A DNA stretch of 64,000 nt from an uncultured Lachnospiraceae bacterium (GCA_946552115.1 CAMNRH010000012.1:1-64000); one strand, 5' to 3'. Counted from the stretch's first letter, positions 41,699 to 51,759 are shown. Notes: a model not told the origin generated them from the letters alone. Program-made: numbers and translations.

Positions 41699-42976
41699 TT
41701 AAAAGGGATATACAATCTTTCCTGCCACCATCGTATATGCAACCTCGCCTGTCACCGGAAATCCGTCAAAAGGAGTATTCTTTCCCTTAGATACAAAGGT
41801 GCTCTTATCTATCCGATACTCCTTTTTTGAATCAAAAATCACAATATCCGCAATCTTTCCTTCAGATATTGAACCCTTGTCTTTAAGCCCGAGTATTTTT
41901 GCCGGATTACTGCTCATTTTCCCGGCCATATCCATCATACTTAATATGCCCGTCTTTACAAGGGCCGTATAAGTGAGCGCCGCCGACGTCTCAACACCAA
42001 CAATGCCAAAGGCCGCTTCTTTCATAGACTTGTTTTTTTCTTCTTCTGAATGAGGCGCATGGTCAGTTGCGATTACATCTATAATACCATCTTTTAAGCC
42101 CTGTCTCAACATCTCTACGTCCTCTTTGCTCCGAAGCGGCGGATTCATCTTATAATTCCCGTCATCTGACAAAATATCATCCGAAGTGAGAATAAAATGG
42201 TGGGGGCACACCTCCGCGGTTACCGAAAGTCCCGCCTCTTTCGCAAGCTTTACAAGCTTTACACTGCCGGCCGTAGAGCAGTGGCACAGATGAAGGCTCA
42301 CGCCCGTCTCTTTCGCAAGAAGAATATCTCTTGCGGCAATCACATCCTCAACAGAATTCGTAATCCCCGAAAGTCCAAGACGCTCCGCATTTTCATCGGC
42401 ATTCATAACACCGCCCTCTACCATTGTAATATCCTCGCAGTGGGCAAAAACAGCGATTCCACATTCTTTCGCAAGCTTCATACCCTTTCTGTAAAGAGAT
42501 GCATCCATAACGGATTTTCCGTCCTCGCTGATTGCACGGCACCCTTTTTCTGCCATACCTTTAATATCCGCCAGCTCTTTTCCGTATTGCCCCACCGTCA
42601 CCGAGCCAAGCTGGATTACATTTGTCAGCGATTCGGTCTTCTGTCTTTCATGCACCTCCTCTACTTTCTTTGCAGTATCAATCACAGGCCTTGTATTAGG
42701 CATTGCACACACGGTTGTTACCCCGCCCTTTACCGCAGCCCGTCCCCCGGTCTCAAGCGTCTCCTTATATTCCAGTCCCGGATCACGAAAATGCACATGC
42801 AGATCAATAAACCCCGGAAGCACATAACACCCCTCTGCGTCAAGAATGTCCTGCGCATCCTCCGTAATATGCTCCGCAACCCTTTTGATTCTGTCCCCCT
42901 CAACTAATACATCATATTTTCCGTCTTTTCCTGTAAGCGGGTCAACAACATGACCGTTTTTTATTAGTACTGTCAT
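41699..42976 (-). CDS. pyrC: Dihydroorotase
   Basis: 425 residues, class I amidohydrolase. Metal ligands are in DLHVHFRDPG, the active-site Asp in IATDHAPHSEEEK, and a C-terminal GKIVYPF tail follows. It closes carbamoyl-aspartate to dihydroorotate, the third step of the pathway. It is the first gene of the pyr cluster here; pyrB/pyrI and pyrE are not in this stretch. The 27-base gap to ctpA suggests the wall genes may be transcribed into it. Confidence 0.95.
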   Translation of the reverse strand: MTVLIKNGHVVDPLTGKDGKYDVLVEGDRIKRVAEHITEDAQDILDAEGCYVLPGFIDLHVHFRDPGLEYKETLETGGRAAVKGGVTTVCAMPNTRPVIDTAKKVEEVHERQKTESLTNVIQLGSVTVGQYGKELADIKGMAEKGCRAISEDGKSVMDASLYRKGMKLAKECGIAVFAHCEDITMVEGGVMNADENAERLGLSGITNSVEDVIAARDILLAKETGVSLHLCHCSTAGSVKLVKLAKEAGLSVTAEVCPHHFILTSDDILSDDGNYKMNPPLRSKEDVEMLRQGLKDGIIDVIATDHAPHSEEEKNKSMKEAAFGIVGVETSAALTYTALVKTGILSMMDMAGKMSSNPAKILGLKDKGSISEGKIADIVIFDSKKEYRIDKSTFVSKGKNTPFDGFPVTGEVAYTMVAGKIVYPF

Positions 42977-43003
42977 TACTCTTTCCTTTCTCCCGTGGAT
43001 ATC

Positions 43004-44182
43004 CTACCCGATTTCCTCTTTTAATATTTCAACCGCCTTGTCAAGCTGATTATCTGCCTCCGGATCTTTCCCATCTGCCTTATATTCAACCTCTGCATCC
43101 GGAATAATCCCCTTTTCATTGATGCTTCTTCCTTTCGGAGTAAAATATTCCGAAATGGTAAGCTTGACGCAGGTACCGTCCGACAAATCAAAAATCTGCT
43201 GTACGACACCTTTTCCATATGTTTTTGTACCCACAATCTGACCGAGGCCATAGTCCTGAATCGCTCCCGCAAATATTTCCGAAGCGCTGGCGCTGTAGCC
43301 GTTTACAAGTACTGTCATAGGAATCTCAAGCTTATTCTCTTCATCGGAAGAAAACTCCTGACGTTTTCCGTTTTTATCCTCTGTATATACAATCAACCCT
43401 TCCGGCAGAAACTCATCCAATATATCGCATACAGTTCCGAGACTGCCTCCCGGATTGCTCCGCAAATCCACAATCAGACCTTTCATCCCCTGCGCCTCAA
43501 GCTCTGCAAAAGCCTCTTTATATTGATTATAGGTTACCGTATCAAATTCTGAAATCCGCAGATAACCCAAACCATCCTCCAACATTTTGGACTCTACAGT
43601 CGGATATTCAATTGTCTCACGGACAGCGGTAAAGGTCAGCTCCTTTGCTTCGCTTCCTCTGAGTACCGTAAGCGTTACTTCCGTTCCGCGTTCTCCCTTT
43701 ATATCGCTTACGACCTCTGACAAATCCCGGCCTGACACCTCGCTGTCCCCCACCTTATACAAAATATCCTCCGCCTTAAGGCCTGCCTTTTCCGCCGGAG
43801 AATTTTCATAAATTTGTGCAAAGGTAATGACTCCCGTCTCTTTATTCTGACTCATAACAGCGCCGATACCGTCATATTCGCCGGACGTGCTCTCCATAAG
43901 GTTTTTTGTCGCTTCCTGGTCATAATATACAGAATACGGGTCCTTAAGACCATTAATATATCCTTCATAAATTCCGGATTGCAGCTCCTCCTCATCAATC
44001 TTTCCTAAATATTTCTTATCAATAAGCTGCTCCAAAACCTTTAATTTTTCTTCTGTCTCACTGCTGATTGCCTGCGTCTTTCCCTTGCCGATGTTAAGAT
44101 TCATACCGCAGGATACAAGTCCCGCCGTCAATAACATAGCAAGGGCGCCGCAAAGCGCCCCTTTTAAAAATTTCATTTTCAA
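43004..44182 (-). CDS. S41 family C-terminal processing protease
   Basis: 392 residues. An N-terminal signal or lipoprotein-type segment (GALAMLLTAGLVSCG) is followed by a PDZ domain (about 100-180) and the S41 catalytic core: Ser in NGYSASASEIFAGA and Lys in GTKTYGKGVVQQ. It acts outside the membrane on target C-termini. It lies seven bases downstream of the M23 peptidase gene, so it could process or control the FtsEX-linked wall hydrolase. Confidence 0.93.
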   Translation of the reverse strand: MKMKFLKGALCGALAMLLTAGLVSCGMNLNIGKGKTQAISSETEEKLKVLEQLIDKKYLGKIDEEELQSGIYEGYINGLKDPYSVYYDQEATKNLMESTSGEYDGIGAVMSQNKETGVITFAQIYENSPAEKAGLKAEDILYKVGDSEVSGRDLSEVVSDIKGERGTEVTLTVLRGSEAKELTFTAVRETIEYPTVESKMLEDGLGYLRISEFDTVTYNQYKEAFAELEAQGMKGLIVDLRSNPGGSLGTVCDILDEFLPEGLIVYTEDKNGKRQEFSSDEENKLEIPMTVLVNGYSASASEIFAGAIQDYGLGQIVGTKTYGKGVVQQIFDLSDGTCVKLTISEYFTPKGRSINEKGIIPDAEVEYKADGKDPEADNQLDKAVEILKEEIG

Positions 44183-44188
44183 ATCTCC

Positions 44189-45340
44189 TTACAAATATCC
44201 CTGAGGATTTACTGCCACTCCATTTAACTCTACCTGGAAATGCAGATGCGGACCTGTAGACCATCCGGTTGTTCCAACCAAACCAATCTGCTGTCCCTTA
44301 CTAACACGCTGTCCCGCGCTCACCGTAAGCGCAGAATGGTGCATATACTTTGTCGTCAAACCGTTCCCGTGATTAATAACCACCCAGTTCCCCGCACTGT
44401 CACTGTAATTTGCAATTACAACTGTGCCGTCTGCCGCCGCATATGTAGGAACCCCCATATTTGCCGCAAAATCCTGTCCCTGATGCGATGGGTCGCTTGG
44501 ACTTCTGTATTCCCCAAAATAGCTGCTGATATAGCTCGCTCCCGGGCATGGATTGGTAAAGGTCCCGTTACCGCTGACTACCGGAGGCCCTGCCTCTACA
44601 GTCCCGGAACCTCCTGATTGAGCCGCCTGCGCCGCTGCTGCCGCCGCCTGCGCTGCCGCTTCCTCCGCAGCTTTCTGCCTTGCCGCCGCTTCCTCCGCTT
44701 CCTTGATCAGCTTATCAAGCACTGCCGCATTATCCCCTATCTGCTTCTCCAAATCATCAAGCTTCATATCCGTATCTGTCAGAAGCTGCTCCACAGACGC
44801 ATGCTTTTCTCCCAGCTCCTTACGAAGTGCTGTAAGCTCCGTATATTGCTCCTGCAGGGCTTCCTCCTGCGCTTTTACTTTCTTTACAACCTCCTGAAAC
44901 TGTACAAGCTGCTCTCTGTCATACTCGGATATCGTTGTGATATATTCCGCTTTATTCAAAAAATCACCAATATCCTTTGAATTACACAAAATCTCTATAA
45001 ACTCAGTATTTCCGTTTTCATACATGTACTTGATTCGCTTTTTCATGCTTTCATACTGGTCGTTTTCATCAACCTTAGCATTCACAAGCTCCTCTTCCTT
45101 TTTCTTAATCTCCTCCTCTTTCGCGCTTAACTTTTTCTGTGTGTTTTCCATTTCCCCTACAATATCATTAAGCTGCCGGGTAAGAGATTCCTTTTCCGCC
45201 TCTGTTTCACTTTTTTGATTTTCCAGCTTTTCAGCTTTTTCCCTGGCCTCATCAATGTCTGATGCCCGTACCTGGACCGCAAAGCCCAGACAAAGCACAA
45301 ACGCCAGAACCAGACTGAAAATCCTTTTCCAATGTAGCAT
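44189..45340 (-). CDS. M23 peptidase with coiled coil (EnvC/CwlO-type)
   Basis: 383 residues. A signal peptide (LVLAFVLCLGFAVQVRA) leads a long coiled coil (about 25-220), then an Ala-rich linker of about 30 residues and an M23 endopeptidase domain (about 260-383) with HQGQDFAANMG and GPHLHFQVELNG. The coiled coil is the part that FtsX contacts in related systems. FtsX lies 38 bases upstream in the same operon, so FtsEX probably activates this wall hydrolase at division or growth. Confidence 0.93.
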   Translation of the reverse strand: MLHWKRIFSLVLAFVLCLGFAVQVRASDIDEAREKAEKLENQKSETEAEKESLTRQLNDIVGEMENTQKKLSAKEEEIKKKEEELVNAKVDENDQYESMKKRIKYMYENGNTEFIEILCNSKDIGDFLNKAEYITTISEYDREQLVQFQEVVKKVKAQEEALQEQYTELTALRKELGEKHASVEQLLTDTDMKLDDLEKQIGDNAAVLDKLIKEAEEAAARQKAAEEAAAQAAAAAAQAAQSGGSGTVEAGPPVVSGNGTFTNPCPGASYISSYFGEYRSPSDPSHQGQDFAANMGVPTYAAADGTVVIANYSDSAGNWVVINHGNGLTTKYMHHSALTVSAGQRVSKGQQIGLVGTTGWSTGPHLHFQVELNGVAVNPQGYL

Positions 45341-45378
45341 ATGTATCCCCCTTAAAAATATACTCCTGTCTCAGTTAT

Positions 45379-46287
45379 TTATACTCTTAAATGTTTTCGT
45401 ATTGTAAAGAAGCTTCCTATAAAACCGATTCCGACTCCGAGCGCAAGACCGACCGGCAAAAGTGTACGATATACATCTATAACCGGAAGAAAATCAATAA
45501 TATTTTTAAGAAGACTGAATCTTGTCATAACATACTGAATCGCTTTCTCATACATAAAATACAACAGGACAAGCGGTATTACCGCGCCGATAAATCCTAT
45601 AATCAATCCTTCAAATATAAACGGCGCTCTTACAAATCCATCCTTTGCGCCTATATATTTCATAATTGCAATCTCTTCGCGGCGAACCGTAACGCCCATC
45701 GTAACCGTATTGCTAATCAGGAAAACAGATACTGCCAGCAAGATAATAATAATCGCTATTGATACATATCCTACAAGTCTGTTGACGCTGGTTAAGGTCT
45801 TCGCAACTATATCCGACTTGTTTACCTTACGCACCCCTTCAAGGCCTAATGCAAAATCCACAACGTCTTTCTGCTTCGCTACATCGTCCATATATACTTC
45901 GTAGTTATCGGAATTCGCCAGAGGATTATCGCTCTTAAAGCCTTCCGCCAGCTCTGCGGATTCTCCGAAATAATCTCCCTGGAAGTTGTCCCACGCCTCA
46001 TCCGAGCTTATATAATTCACACTGAGGACTCCGTCCGTATCCTTAAGCTTCGTTCCGATTGCATCCTTCTGCGCCTGCGTTGCATCCTCATTAAAAAATA
46101 CAGTAATGGCAACCCCTTTTTCCGCTTTCTCTACAATGTAGTTAAAATTAACTACAATAGCATAAAACAGCCCGAACAGAAAAATACACGCCGCCATAGT
46201 CGCTACTGACGCTATCGAAAACATCTTATTTCTTCCTATGTTCTTTACCCCTTGTCTCATTGAATAGCCAAATGTACTAATTTTCAT
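45379..46287 (-). CDS. ftsX: FtsX cell-division ABC-type permease
   Basis: 302 residues from ATG 46287, after AAGGTGGG. The frame opens earlier at 46299 without a good site. Four transmembrane helices and a large outer loop after the first (about 45-170) follow the FtsX plan (SMRQGVKNIGRNKMFSIASV). It overlaps the ftsE stop by 11 bases. It transmits ATP hydrolysis by FtsE to the M23 hydrolase outside. Confidence 0.94.
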   Translation of the reverse strand: MKISTFGYSMRQGVKNIGRNKMFSIASVATMAACIFLFGLFYAIVVNFNYIVEKAEKGVAITVFFNEDATQAQKDAIGTKLKDTDGVLSVNYISSDEAWDNFQGDYFGESAELAEGFKSDNPLANSDNYEVYMDDVAKQKDVVDFALGLEGVRKVNKSDIVAKTLTSVNRLVGYVSIAIIIILLAVSVFLISNTVTMGVTVRREEIAIMKYIGAKDGFVRAPFIFEGLIIGFIGAVIPLVLLYFMYEKAIQYVMTRFSLLKNIIDFLPVIDVYRTLLPVGLALGVGIGFIGSFFTIRKHLRV

Positions 46288-46963
46288 GCTTATACCCACC
46301 TTTTTTCTCGTCGCTTACGATGACGCCTTTCTTCATCGTAATAACCCGCTTTTTCATCTCGTTTACGATCTCCTGGTTATGTGTAACAACCAACACCGTC
46401 GTCCCCCTGTCGTTTGCCTCTTCCAAAAGCTTCATAATCTCCCATGAATTTGTCGGATCCAGATTACCGGTCGGCTCATCCGCAAGCAAAATTGCCGGTT
46501 CATTGACAATCGCTCTTGCAATGGCAACTCTCTGCTGCTCGCCGCCTGATAATTCTTTCGGGTATGACTTATATTTCTGCGCCAGCCCGACCAATGACAG
46601 GGCCGCCGGAACCTTTTTCTTAATCACTCTTGACGAGGTCTCCGTTACGCGCTGCGCAAAAGCAATATTCTCATAAATATTCCTGTCCTTAAGCAGACGG
46701 AAATCCTGAAACACAACTCCTATCCCTCTTCGATACATTGGAATCTTCCGGTGCTTCATCCGGTTCAGATTCTGCCCGTTCACAACAATTGTCCCTGACG
46801 TAGGGTCAATCTCTTTCATAATTAAACTAATCAATGTAGATTTACCGGAACCGCTGTCACCTACAATAAATACAAACTCACCCTGATTAATTTTAAGATT
46901 GATACCATTCAGGGCCGCGATACCCTTCGAATATTCTTTCTTCACATCTTTTAATTCAATCAT
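46277..46963 (-). CDS. ftsE: FtsE cell-division ATPase
   Basis: 228 residues. Walker A is GDSGSGKSTL, the ABC signature is ELSGGEQQRVAIARA, and Walker B is ILLADEPTGNLDP. The stretch YRRGIGVVFQDFRLL is typical of FtsE. Paired with FtsX it energises control of peptidoglycan hydrolysis. It follows the PucR-type regulator by 17 bases. Confidence 0.96.
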   Translation of the reverse strand: MIELKDVKKEYSKGIAALNGINLKINQGEFVFIVGDSGSGKSTLISLIMKEIDPTSGTIVVNGQNLNRMKHRKIPMYRRGIGVVFQDFRLLKDRNIYENIAFAQRVTETSSRVIKKKVPAALSLVGLAQKYKSYPKELSGGEQQRVAIARAIVNEPAILLADEPTGNLDPTNSWEIMKLLEEANDRGTTVLVVTHNQEIVNEMKKRVITMKKGVIVSDEKKGGYKHEN

Positions 46964-46980
46964 AGTTTCCTCCTAATTAT

Positions 46981-48069
46981 TTAATACTCCATTGTCTCCA
47001 TGTACTTCATATACTTTACTACCATAAGCGCAATCTTAAACGTAATGGCATCCTCAAACACACGCAAATCCAATCCCGTGCTCTTCTGCAGCTTATCCAG
47101 CCGGTATACCAGCGTATTTCTGTGAATATAAAGCTGCCTTGAGGTTTCTGACACATTCAGATTATTCTCAAAGAACTTATTAATGGTAGTCAGTGTCTCC
47201 TCGTCCAGATCATCCGGTGATTTTCCCTCAAAAACCTCCCGGATAAACATCTTGCACAGAGGAAGCGGAAGCTGATAAATAAGCCGTCCGATTCCGAGCG
47301 TACTGTAGGCAATGATGCTTCTCTCACTAAAAAATATCTTTCCTACGTCAAGTGCAAGCTTTGCCTCCTTATAAGACTTGGATACCTCCTTGATATCCCC
47401 GACAACCGTGCCGTAGGCAATCAATACATCCTCCTCCCCGTTATTTTTTAAAATGTCATAAAAATTCTGTGCAATCTTCTCAAGCTCTTTGTGTCCGTCA
47501 CTGGCTTCAAGTTCCTTTACTACAATAATATTCTTTTCATCCACTGCCGTGACGAAATCTTTCACTATGTTTCCTAAAAGTCCTCTGACATTCTCCAGAG
47601 CATTGCTGTCCTTTTCATATTTTGTTTCAATAATAAAGATAACACGTCTGATTTCTGTGTCAATATGTAATTTTTTGGCACGGTTATATATATCTACTAA
47701 AAGCAGGTTGTCCAGCAACAGATTCTTAATGAAATTATCCTTGTCAAACCGTTCCTTATAGGCAATCAGAAGATTCTGTACCTGAAACGCCGCAATCTTC
47801 CCCACCATATATACATCGTCGCTTCCGCCTTCCGCAAGAAGCACATATTCCAGCTGATGCTCGTCAAAAATTTTAAAAAACTGATATCCATGCACAACCT
47901 GGCTGTCTGCAGGAGACTCCACAAACGCTACCACATCCTCTTCAAAATTCTCCTGCTCCTGCACAGTAGCCGCCAGCAGCTTGCCGTCTGTATCCATAAT
48001 ACAGAACTCAATCCTTGTAATCTCTTTCAAGCCATCCAACGCGCTTTGAAGTATCTGATTAGATATCAT
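46981..48069 (-). CDS. PucR/CdaR family transcriptional regulator
   Basis: 362 residues. The C-terminal PucR-type HTH is clear: FFENNLNVSETSRQLYIHRN followed by TLVYRLDKLQKSTGLDLR. The N-terminal 130 residues are a putative sensory region, and a GGDEF-like degenerate middle follows. AACGGAGGGG lies before ATG 48069. It is the first gene of a likely operon with ftsEX. Family members control sugar-acid or purine use, so a link to division genes may be positional only. Confidence 0.85.
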   Translation of the reverse strand: MISNQILQSALDGLKEITRIEFCIMDTDGKLLAATVQEQENFEEDVVAFVESPADSQVVHGYQFFKIFDEHQLEYVLLAEGGSDDVYMVGKIAAFQVQNLLIAYKERFDKDNFIKNLLLDNLLLVDIYNRAKKLHIDTEIRRVIFIIETKYEKDSNALENVRGLLGNIVKDFVTAVDEKNIIVVKELEASDGHKELEKIAQNFYDILKNNGEEDVLIAYGTVVGDIKEVSKSYKEAKLALDVGKIFFSERSIIAYSTLGIGRLIYQLPLPLCKMFIREVFEGKSPDDLDEETLTTINKFFENNLNVSETSRQLYIHRNTLVYRLDKLQKSTGLDLRVFEDAITFKIALMVVKYMKYMETMEY

Positions 48070-48182
48070 ATTCTATCCCCTCCGTTTATTTCAATATACA
48101 TTTTCCACAACAAAACCTATTGTTTTTCAGCAAAAAAGTATACCCTCGAATTCTATCTTAATATACTTTAACAAAAAAAGAA

Positions 48183-48215
48183 AGAGGAAATCACAGTTTT
48201 TTGTTGATTTCCTCT
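48183..48215. terminator. Bidirectional terminator
   Basis: Perfect 11-base arms AGAGGAAATCA/TGATTTCCTCT with T runs on both sides. It overlaps the stop codon of the WecG/TagA gene on the minus strand. Confidence 0.85.
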
Positions 48216-48888
48216 ATTTTTTACATTTTCTTTTCTCGATCTCTTTTTTAAATATGTGCCTGACCACGAATTGTGTAAGCCGTCCGCTGCCAGTCTCACG
48301 GCGTCTGTCAGGGAAAATATCCTTGCCAAGCCCCAGCCAAATCCTTGCATTTAAGACACCCTTATTCTTTGAAATAAACTCCTCCTGAAGCGGAGCCGAG
48401 AGGGCTGCCAAAACACAGTCTACTTCTCCTCCATTAATATCATTTACAAGCATATCGTCTGCCTGATCCTCCGCTGACACTTTCGCCAGGCCAATCACCT
48501 GAATCCCGCTGTAACGGCGCTCCAGATAACCGTAAAATTCTTCTCCTTCTTCATCGGATTCCACAAGAAGATATACTCTCTTGTGATTTTTATGGAGATA
48601 ACGGATAAACATTTTAAGAAATGTCCTGTTCTCTGTCTCCTGCAAAAGCTTTCTCTCCGTAATCCCGGCAGCGTCCAAAATCGTCTTCTCTCCCGCCAGC
48701 ACAAGATTAAACTGACGGACATTCTCTTTTAAATCCTGAATTTCGTTAATCTGTATCAGACCGTCTGCCGTAACCAACTCTATAACACTAATCGGGTCAG
48801 ACTCCATATAGATCATCGAATTTTTCATTGCTTCTTTTGCCGTAAGCTCATCTATCTCTATATCTAAAACATTTATCTTTTCGCCCAT
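48214..48888 (-). CDS. WecG/TagA/CpsF family glycosyltransferase
   Basis: 224 residues. Opening INVLDIEIDELTAKEAM and VTADGLIQINE match the family start. ARIWLGLGKDIF near the end replaces the usual GVGAAFD-type motif, so activity may differ. Members transfer N-acetylmannosamine to lipid-linked carriers in teichoic-acid or other surface polymer synthesis. It stands alone with its own terminator. Confidence 0.8.
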   Translation of the reverse strand: MGEKINVLDIEIDELTAKEAMKNSMIYMESDPISVIELVTADGLIQINEIQDLKENVRQFNLVLAGEKTILDAAGITERKLLQETENRTFLKMFIRYLHKNHKRVYLLVESDEEGEEFYGYLERRYSGIQVIGLAKVSAEDQADDMLVNDINGGEVDCVLAALSAPLQEEFISKNKGVLNARIWLGLGKDIFPDRRRETGSGRLTQFVVRHIFKKEIEKRKCKK

Positions 48889-48999
48889 AACTCCACCTGC
48901 TACTTACGTTTCGGTTGTTCGATTATAGCAAAAGGATATTTCATTTTCAACCTTTCTTACCAAATATTCATACTAACTTAAATATTCGTAATAATTTTG

Positions 49000-49194
49000 T
49001 TACTTTTTCTCCTCCTCCCTTTTCCGGCGCGCCAAAAGCCCCCCGATTCTTCCCGTTTCTTTAGAAGAAAGGGAACGCCATCCCTCCTCAAGAACTCTGT
49101 CAAGAAGTCCCAGCTCCCCGGCAATCTCATATTTTACCAGCTCCTCCTGTGTCAATTCCTCAAGCTTAATCGGCTTATTCTTCTTTGCAGACAT
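49000..49194 (-). CDS. Small acid-soluble spore protein, alpha/beta type
   Basis: 64 residues. LVKYEIAGELGLLDRV and KETGRIGGLLARR are the two conserved SASP blocks, the first containing the germination-protease site (KYEIA). SASPs coat spore DNA and protect it. Their presence indicates an endospore former. It should be under sigma-G control; the promoter was not located. Confidence 0.82.
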   Translation of the reverse strand: MSAKKNKPIKLEELTQEELVKYEIAGELGLLDRVLEEGWRSLSSKETGRIGGLLARRKREEEKK

Positions 49195-49301
49195 GCGTCA
49201 CTACTCCTTTCCCTGCTTTATATTCATCATAGAGTATTGACAATATGAGGCTCTTTATTCAACGAATAGCACGGAAGCAAAACGGAATAACCAAAAAAAG
49301 C

Positions 49302-49326
49302 CCGGAAGATGAATTTTCTCTTCCGG
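49302..49326 (-). terminator. Terminator of the pspC-padR gene set
   Basis: Arms CCGGAAGA/TCTTCCGG, followed on the minus strand by GCTTTTTTTGG. Confidence 0.85.
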
Positions 49327-49382
49327 ACAATTGTATTCCAGGTCAGAACCCTGCGCACGGCTGCCGTCCCACGCCCTGCACC

Positions 49383-49571
49383 CTACACCTCATCAGGAAT
49401 GACTATCGCGGCTATGATATACCCCAGCACTCCTGACCCGCCGAGACATGCAAACAATATCAGTCCCAGTCTTACCAATGTCGGGTCAATATTAAAATAT
49501 TCCGCAACTCCTCCGCATACTCCGCAAATCATGCGGTTTCTTCTTGAACGATATAATCTTTTCGGTTCCAT
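49383..49571 (-). CDS. PspC domain protein
   Basis: 62 residues. LYRSRRNRMICGVCGGVAEY, then FNIDPTLVRLG, then one transmembrane helix. PspC proteins act in membrane-stress responses. It is the last gene of a PadR-controlled envelope set. Confidence 0.92.
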   Translation of the reverse strand: MEPKRLYRSRRNRMICGVCGGVAEYFNIDPTLVRLGLILFACLGGSGVLGYIIAAIVIPDEV

Positions 49572-49616
49572 AATGATAATCCTCCTTTTATTATTTAATT
49601 AACATTAATATCAGTG

Positions 49617-50525
49617 TCAATGATGCCCGATTTCAGGCTCTGCGTGATGCGCTCCGTTATTAGCCGTCTCTCCCGGAAAATTAACGGTCACCGAACCTAT
49701 ACCGCATTCAATATTCATCTCTCTTTGCGCACCGTTATCTATCTCTTTCTCAGATCCGATACCGGAATAAGTGTCTGAGCCGCAAACAACTTCACCTATA
49801 CCGCAGGAAATATCATAATTGTAATCTGTCTGTTTTCCCTGTACATTAAAATGAATTTCTCCGATTCCGCAGTTAATATCAACCTCTTCATTCACCTGCC
49901 CGGCAGTATCAAGGGCGCCGGTACCGCAGTCAATATCCGCCTCGTCCGCATAAAAATGTCCAATCTGCGCCTCTCCCGCGCCTATATTTACCGAGAAATC
50001 CCCCGCACTGATATCCTCCACATAAAGAGAACCCGCCAAAAGCTCTAAATCAACGGCATCAAATTTAAAATCATTCGGCACATAAAGACAGATTTTCCCG
50101 ACACCATTTGCATTATTAATGCCGGCTATTTTCTTTTTTGTTTTTACTTTCAACACATCTCCATCCATATAATATTGAAGCTTCAAGCGCTTATCAATAT
50201 CGTTTGTTTCAATCGTAACCCCGCCTGACGAAGTCTCCTTACATCGGATTTCGACCTCGCCTCCGCATACATACATATCGATTCCCCTTACATCTGCAAA
50301 CGACTGCCTGTCGTCTCCCTCCGCAATGGGAGTGCCCTCTTTTTCTTCATAATCGTCGTCTGCAACTATTCGTCCGATATGATGGGGAAATCCAAATCCA
50401 TACGGGAATCTATCCTCAATCGTTTCTATGGAAACTCCTAAAATAAGAGCCGCCATACAGCACATCAGACCGATTCCCACACAGGCTCCGCAGACAATCC
50501 AGAAGATTTTCCATCCCTTTTTCAT
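49617..50525 (-). CDS. DUF4097 domain protein (putative adhesin/beta-helix)
   Basis: 302 residues. One N-terminal membrane helix (IFWIVCGACVGIGLMCC) is followed by an outer repeat domain with recurring short blocks ending in GIG or G.G (ISCGIGEVVCGSD, NIECGIGSVTVNF, DINCGIGEIHFNV), predicted to form a beta solenoid. It follows the DUF1700 gene by three bases. This DUF1700/DUF4097/PadR/PspC association is common in Clostridia and thought to sense envelope stress. Confidence 0.88.
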   Translation of the reverse strand: MKKGWKIFWIVCGACVGIGLMCCMAALILGVSIETIEDRFPYGFGFPHHIGRIVADDDYEEKEGTPIAEGDDRQSFADVRGIDMYVCGGEVEIRCKETSSGGVTIETNDIDKRLKLQYYMDGDVLKVKTKKKIAGINNANGVGKICLYVPNDFKFDAVDLELLAGSLYVEDISAGDFSVNIGAGEAQIGHFYADEADIDCGTGALDTAGQVNEEVDINCGIGEIHFNVQGKQTDYNYDISCGIGEVVCGSDTYSGIGSEKEIDNGAQREMNIECGIGSVTVNFPGETANNGAHHAEPEIGHH

Positions 50526-50528
50526 TGC

Positions 50529-51308
50529 TTACGCCACCGCCTTTCCATGAAATGGTTTCCTGCATATCCATACAATCCCCCGTATTATACCCGGAAATAC
50601 AACAATACAAAGCTTAACACCCGCAATCGTTCCAATCGTACCGAGAACACTGAGTATCAGCCCCGTTCCAATCAGAGCAAGCCCTACCGCAATCTCCGGT
50701 ATTAATGCCATAATCCCGGTACAGAAAAGTACAATTCCGGTAATCGCCACTGCTACAGATGCGATAACCACAGACAAAAAGATTAAAAACGCCGCCAGCA
50801 CGCAAACAAATACAACTACAGCCGCCGCCAGCGCAACCGGGAAAATAACCGGCGCACCGATTAAAATAATTGCAATAATCAAGACGATTTTTAGTGCGGA
50901 ATTTGTTTTCGGGGGTTCTTCTCCCCCATAACTCCCGCCGCTTTCTGCTTCCTGATACTGTCCTGTATGATATTGGTATCCTCCTGATTCCTGATACCGG
51001 TTTTCTTCACTCTGTACAGTACGCCCTACAGGAACGTTCTTTTTCTCAAATCTTGTATCTCTGTATCCTGTTTCACTGTACTCACCGTATATTCCGTTCT
51101 TTCGCTCTTCCTCCGGAATGTTCAAATCTGCTTTAATTGTCGCCGCAACCTTTGCCGGGCTTTCTAACTCCTCGACTACCTGATGTTCATTCTCTTCCCC
51201 GGCATCGTCGAAGTAGTCATTATAGTACTTCATCGCCTCCTGCCTCTCAACCACCGGTATATCCTGCAAAAGCGCAGCTAATTCTGTCATAAACTCTATT
51301 CGGTTCAT
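50529..51308 (-). CDS. DUF1700 family membrane protein
   Basis: 259 residues. The N-terminal 70 residues (EFMTELAALLQDIPVVERQE, YYNDYFDDAGE) are the DUF1700 signature. A linker rich in Y, G and E and four or so membrane helices follow. It overlaps padR by four bases (ATGA). Confidence 0.9.
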   Translation of the reverse strand: MNRIEFMTELAALLQDIPVVERQEAMKYYNDYFDDAGEENEHQVVEELESPAKVAATIKADLNIPEEERKNGIYGEYSETGYRDTRFEKKNVPVGRTVQSEENRYQESGGYQYHTGQYQEAESGGSYGGEEPPKTNSALKIVLIIAIILIGAPVIFPVALAAAVVVFVCVLAAFLIFLSVVIASVAVAITGIVLFCTGIMALIPEIAVGLALIGTGLILSVLGTIGTIAGVKLCIVVFPGIIRGIVWICRKPFHGKAVA

Positions 51309-51628
51309 ACAGTTACACCTCCCTCAAATAATTCATTAATTTTTTCAGAATAGTTTTTCCATTCCGTACGATATAGATTCAATTGTATCATTCCCTTATC
51401 TGTTGTTTTATAATAGCGTCTGTTCCGCCCGTCGAACTGCCGGTCATATACTTCCAGACATTCATCTTTTTGAAGGCGTCTCAGGACCGGATATAAGGTA
51501 GACTCTGAAACATCTATTGCTTTCCTTACGTCCTGCGTAATCTTATAACCGTATGTCCCTTCTTCCTCCTGGGATACAACTGCCAGCACAATTGCATCAA
51601 GAAGAGCTGCTCCGGTGTTAAATACCAT
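51305..51628 (-). CDS. PadR family transcriptional regulator
   Basis: 107 residues from ATG 51628 after AAAGGAAG. A winged HTH is evident: LVVSQEEEGTYGYKI-type opening (AIVLAVVSQEEEGTYGYKI) with ESTLYPVLRRLQKDECLEVY. PadR proteins repress the operon they head and respond to envelope signals or small molecules. AT-rich upstream DNA has ATTATTT repeats that could be its operator. Confidence 0.92.
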   Translation of the reverse strand: MVFNTGAALLDAIVLAVVSQEEEGTYGYKITQDVRKAIDVSESTLYPVLRRLQKDECLEVYDRQFDGRNRRYYKTTDKGMIQLNLYRTEWKNYSEKINELFEGGVTV

Positions 51629-51759
51629 ATCTTCACTTCCTTTCGGCAAGACATCTATAATATTATTTTCTTCTTAATATTATTTAAATTAACAATATTA
51701 TATATCATATAATATTGTTTGTCAACATATGAACGGAATTTTTTTGCAGTAATAAATAA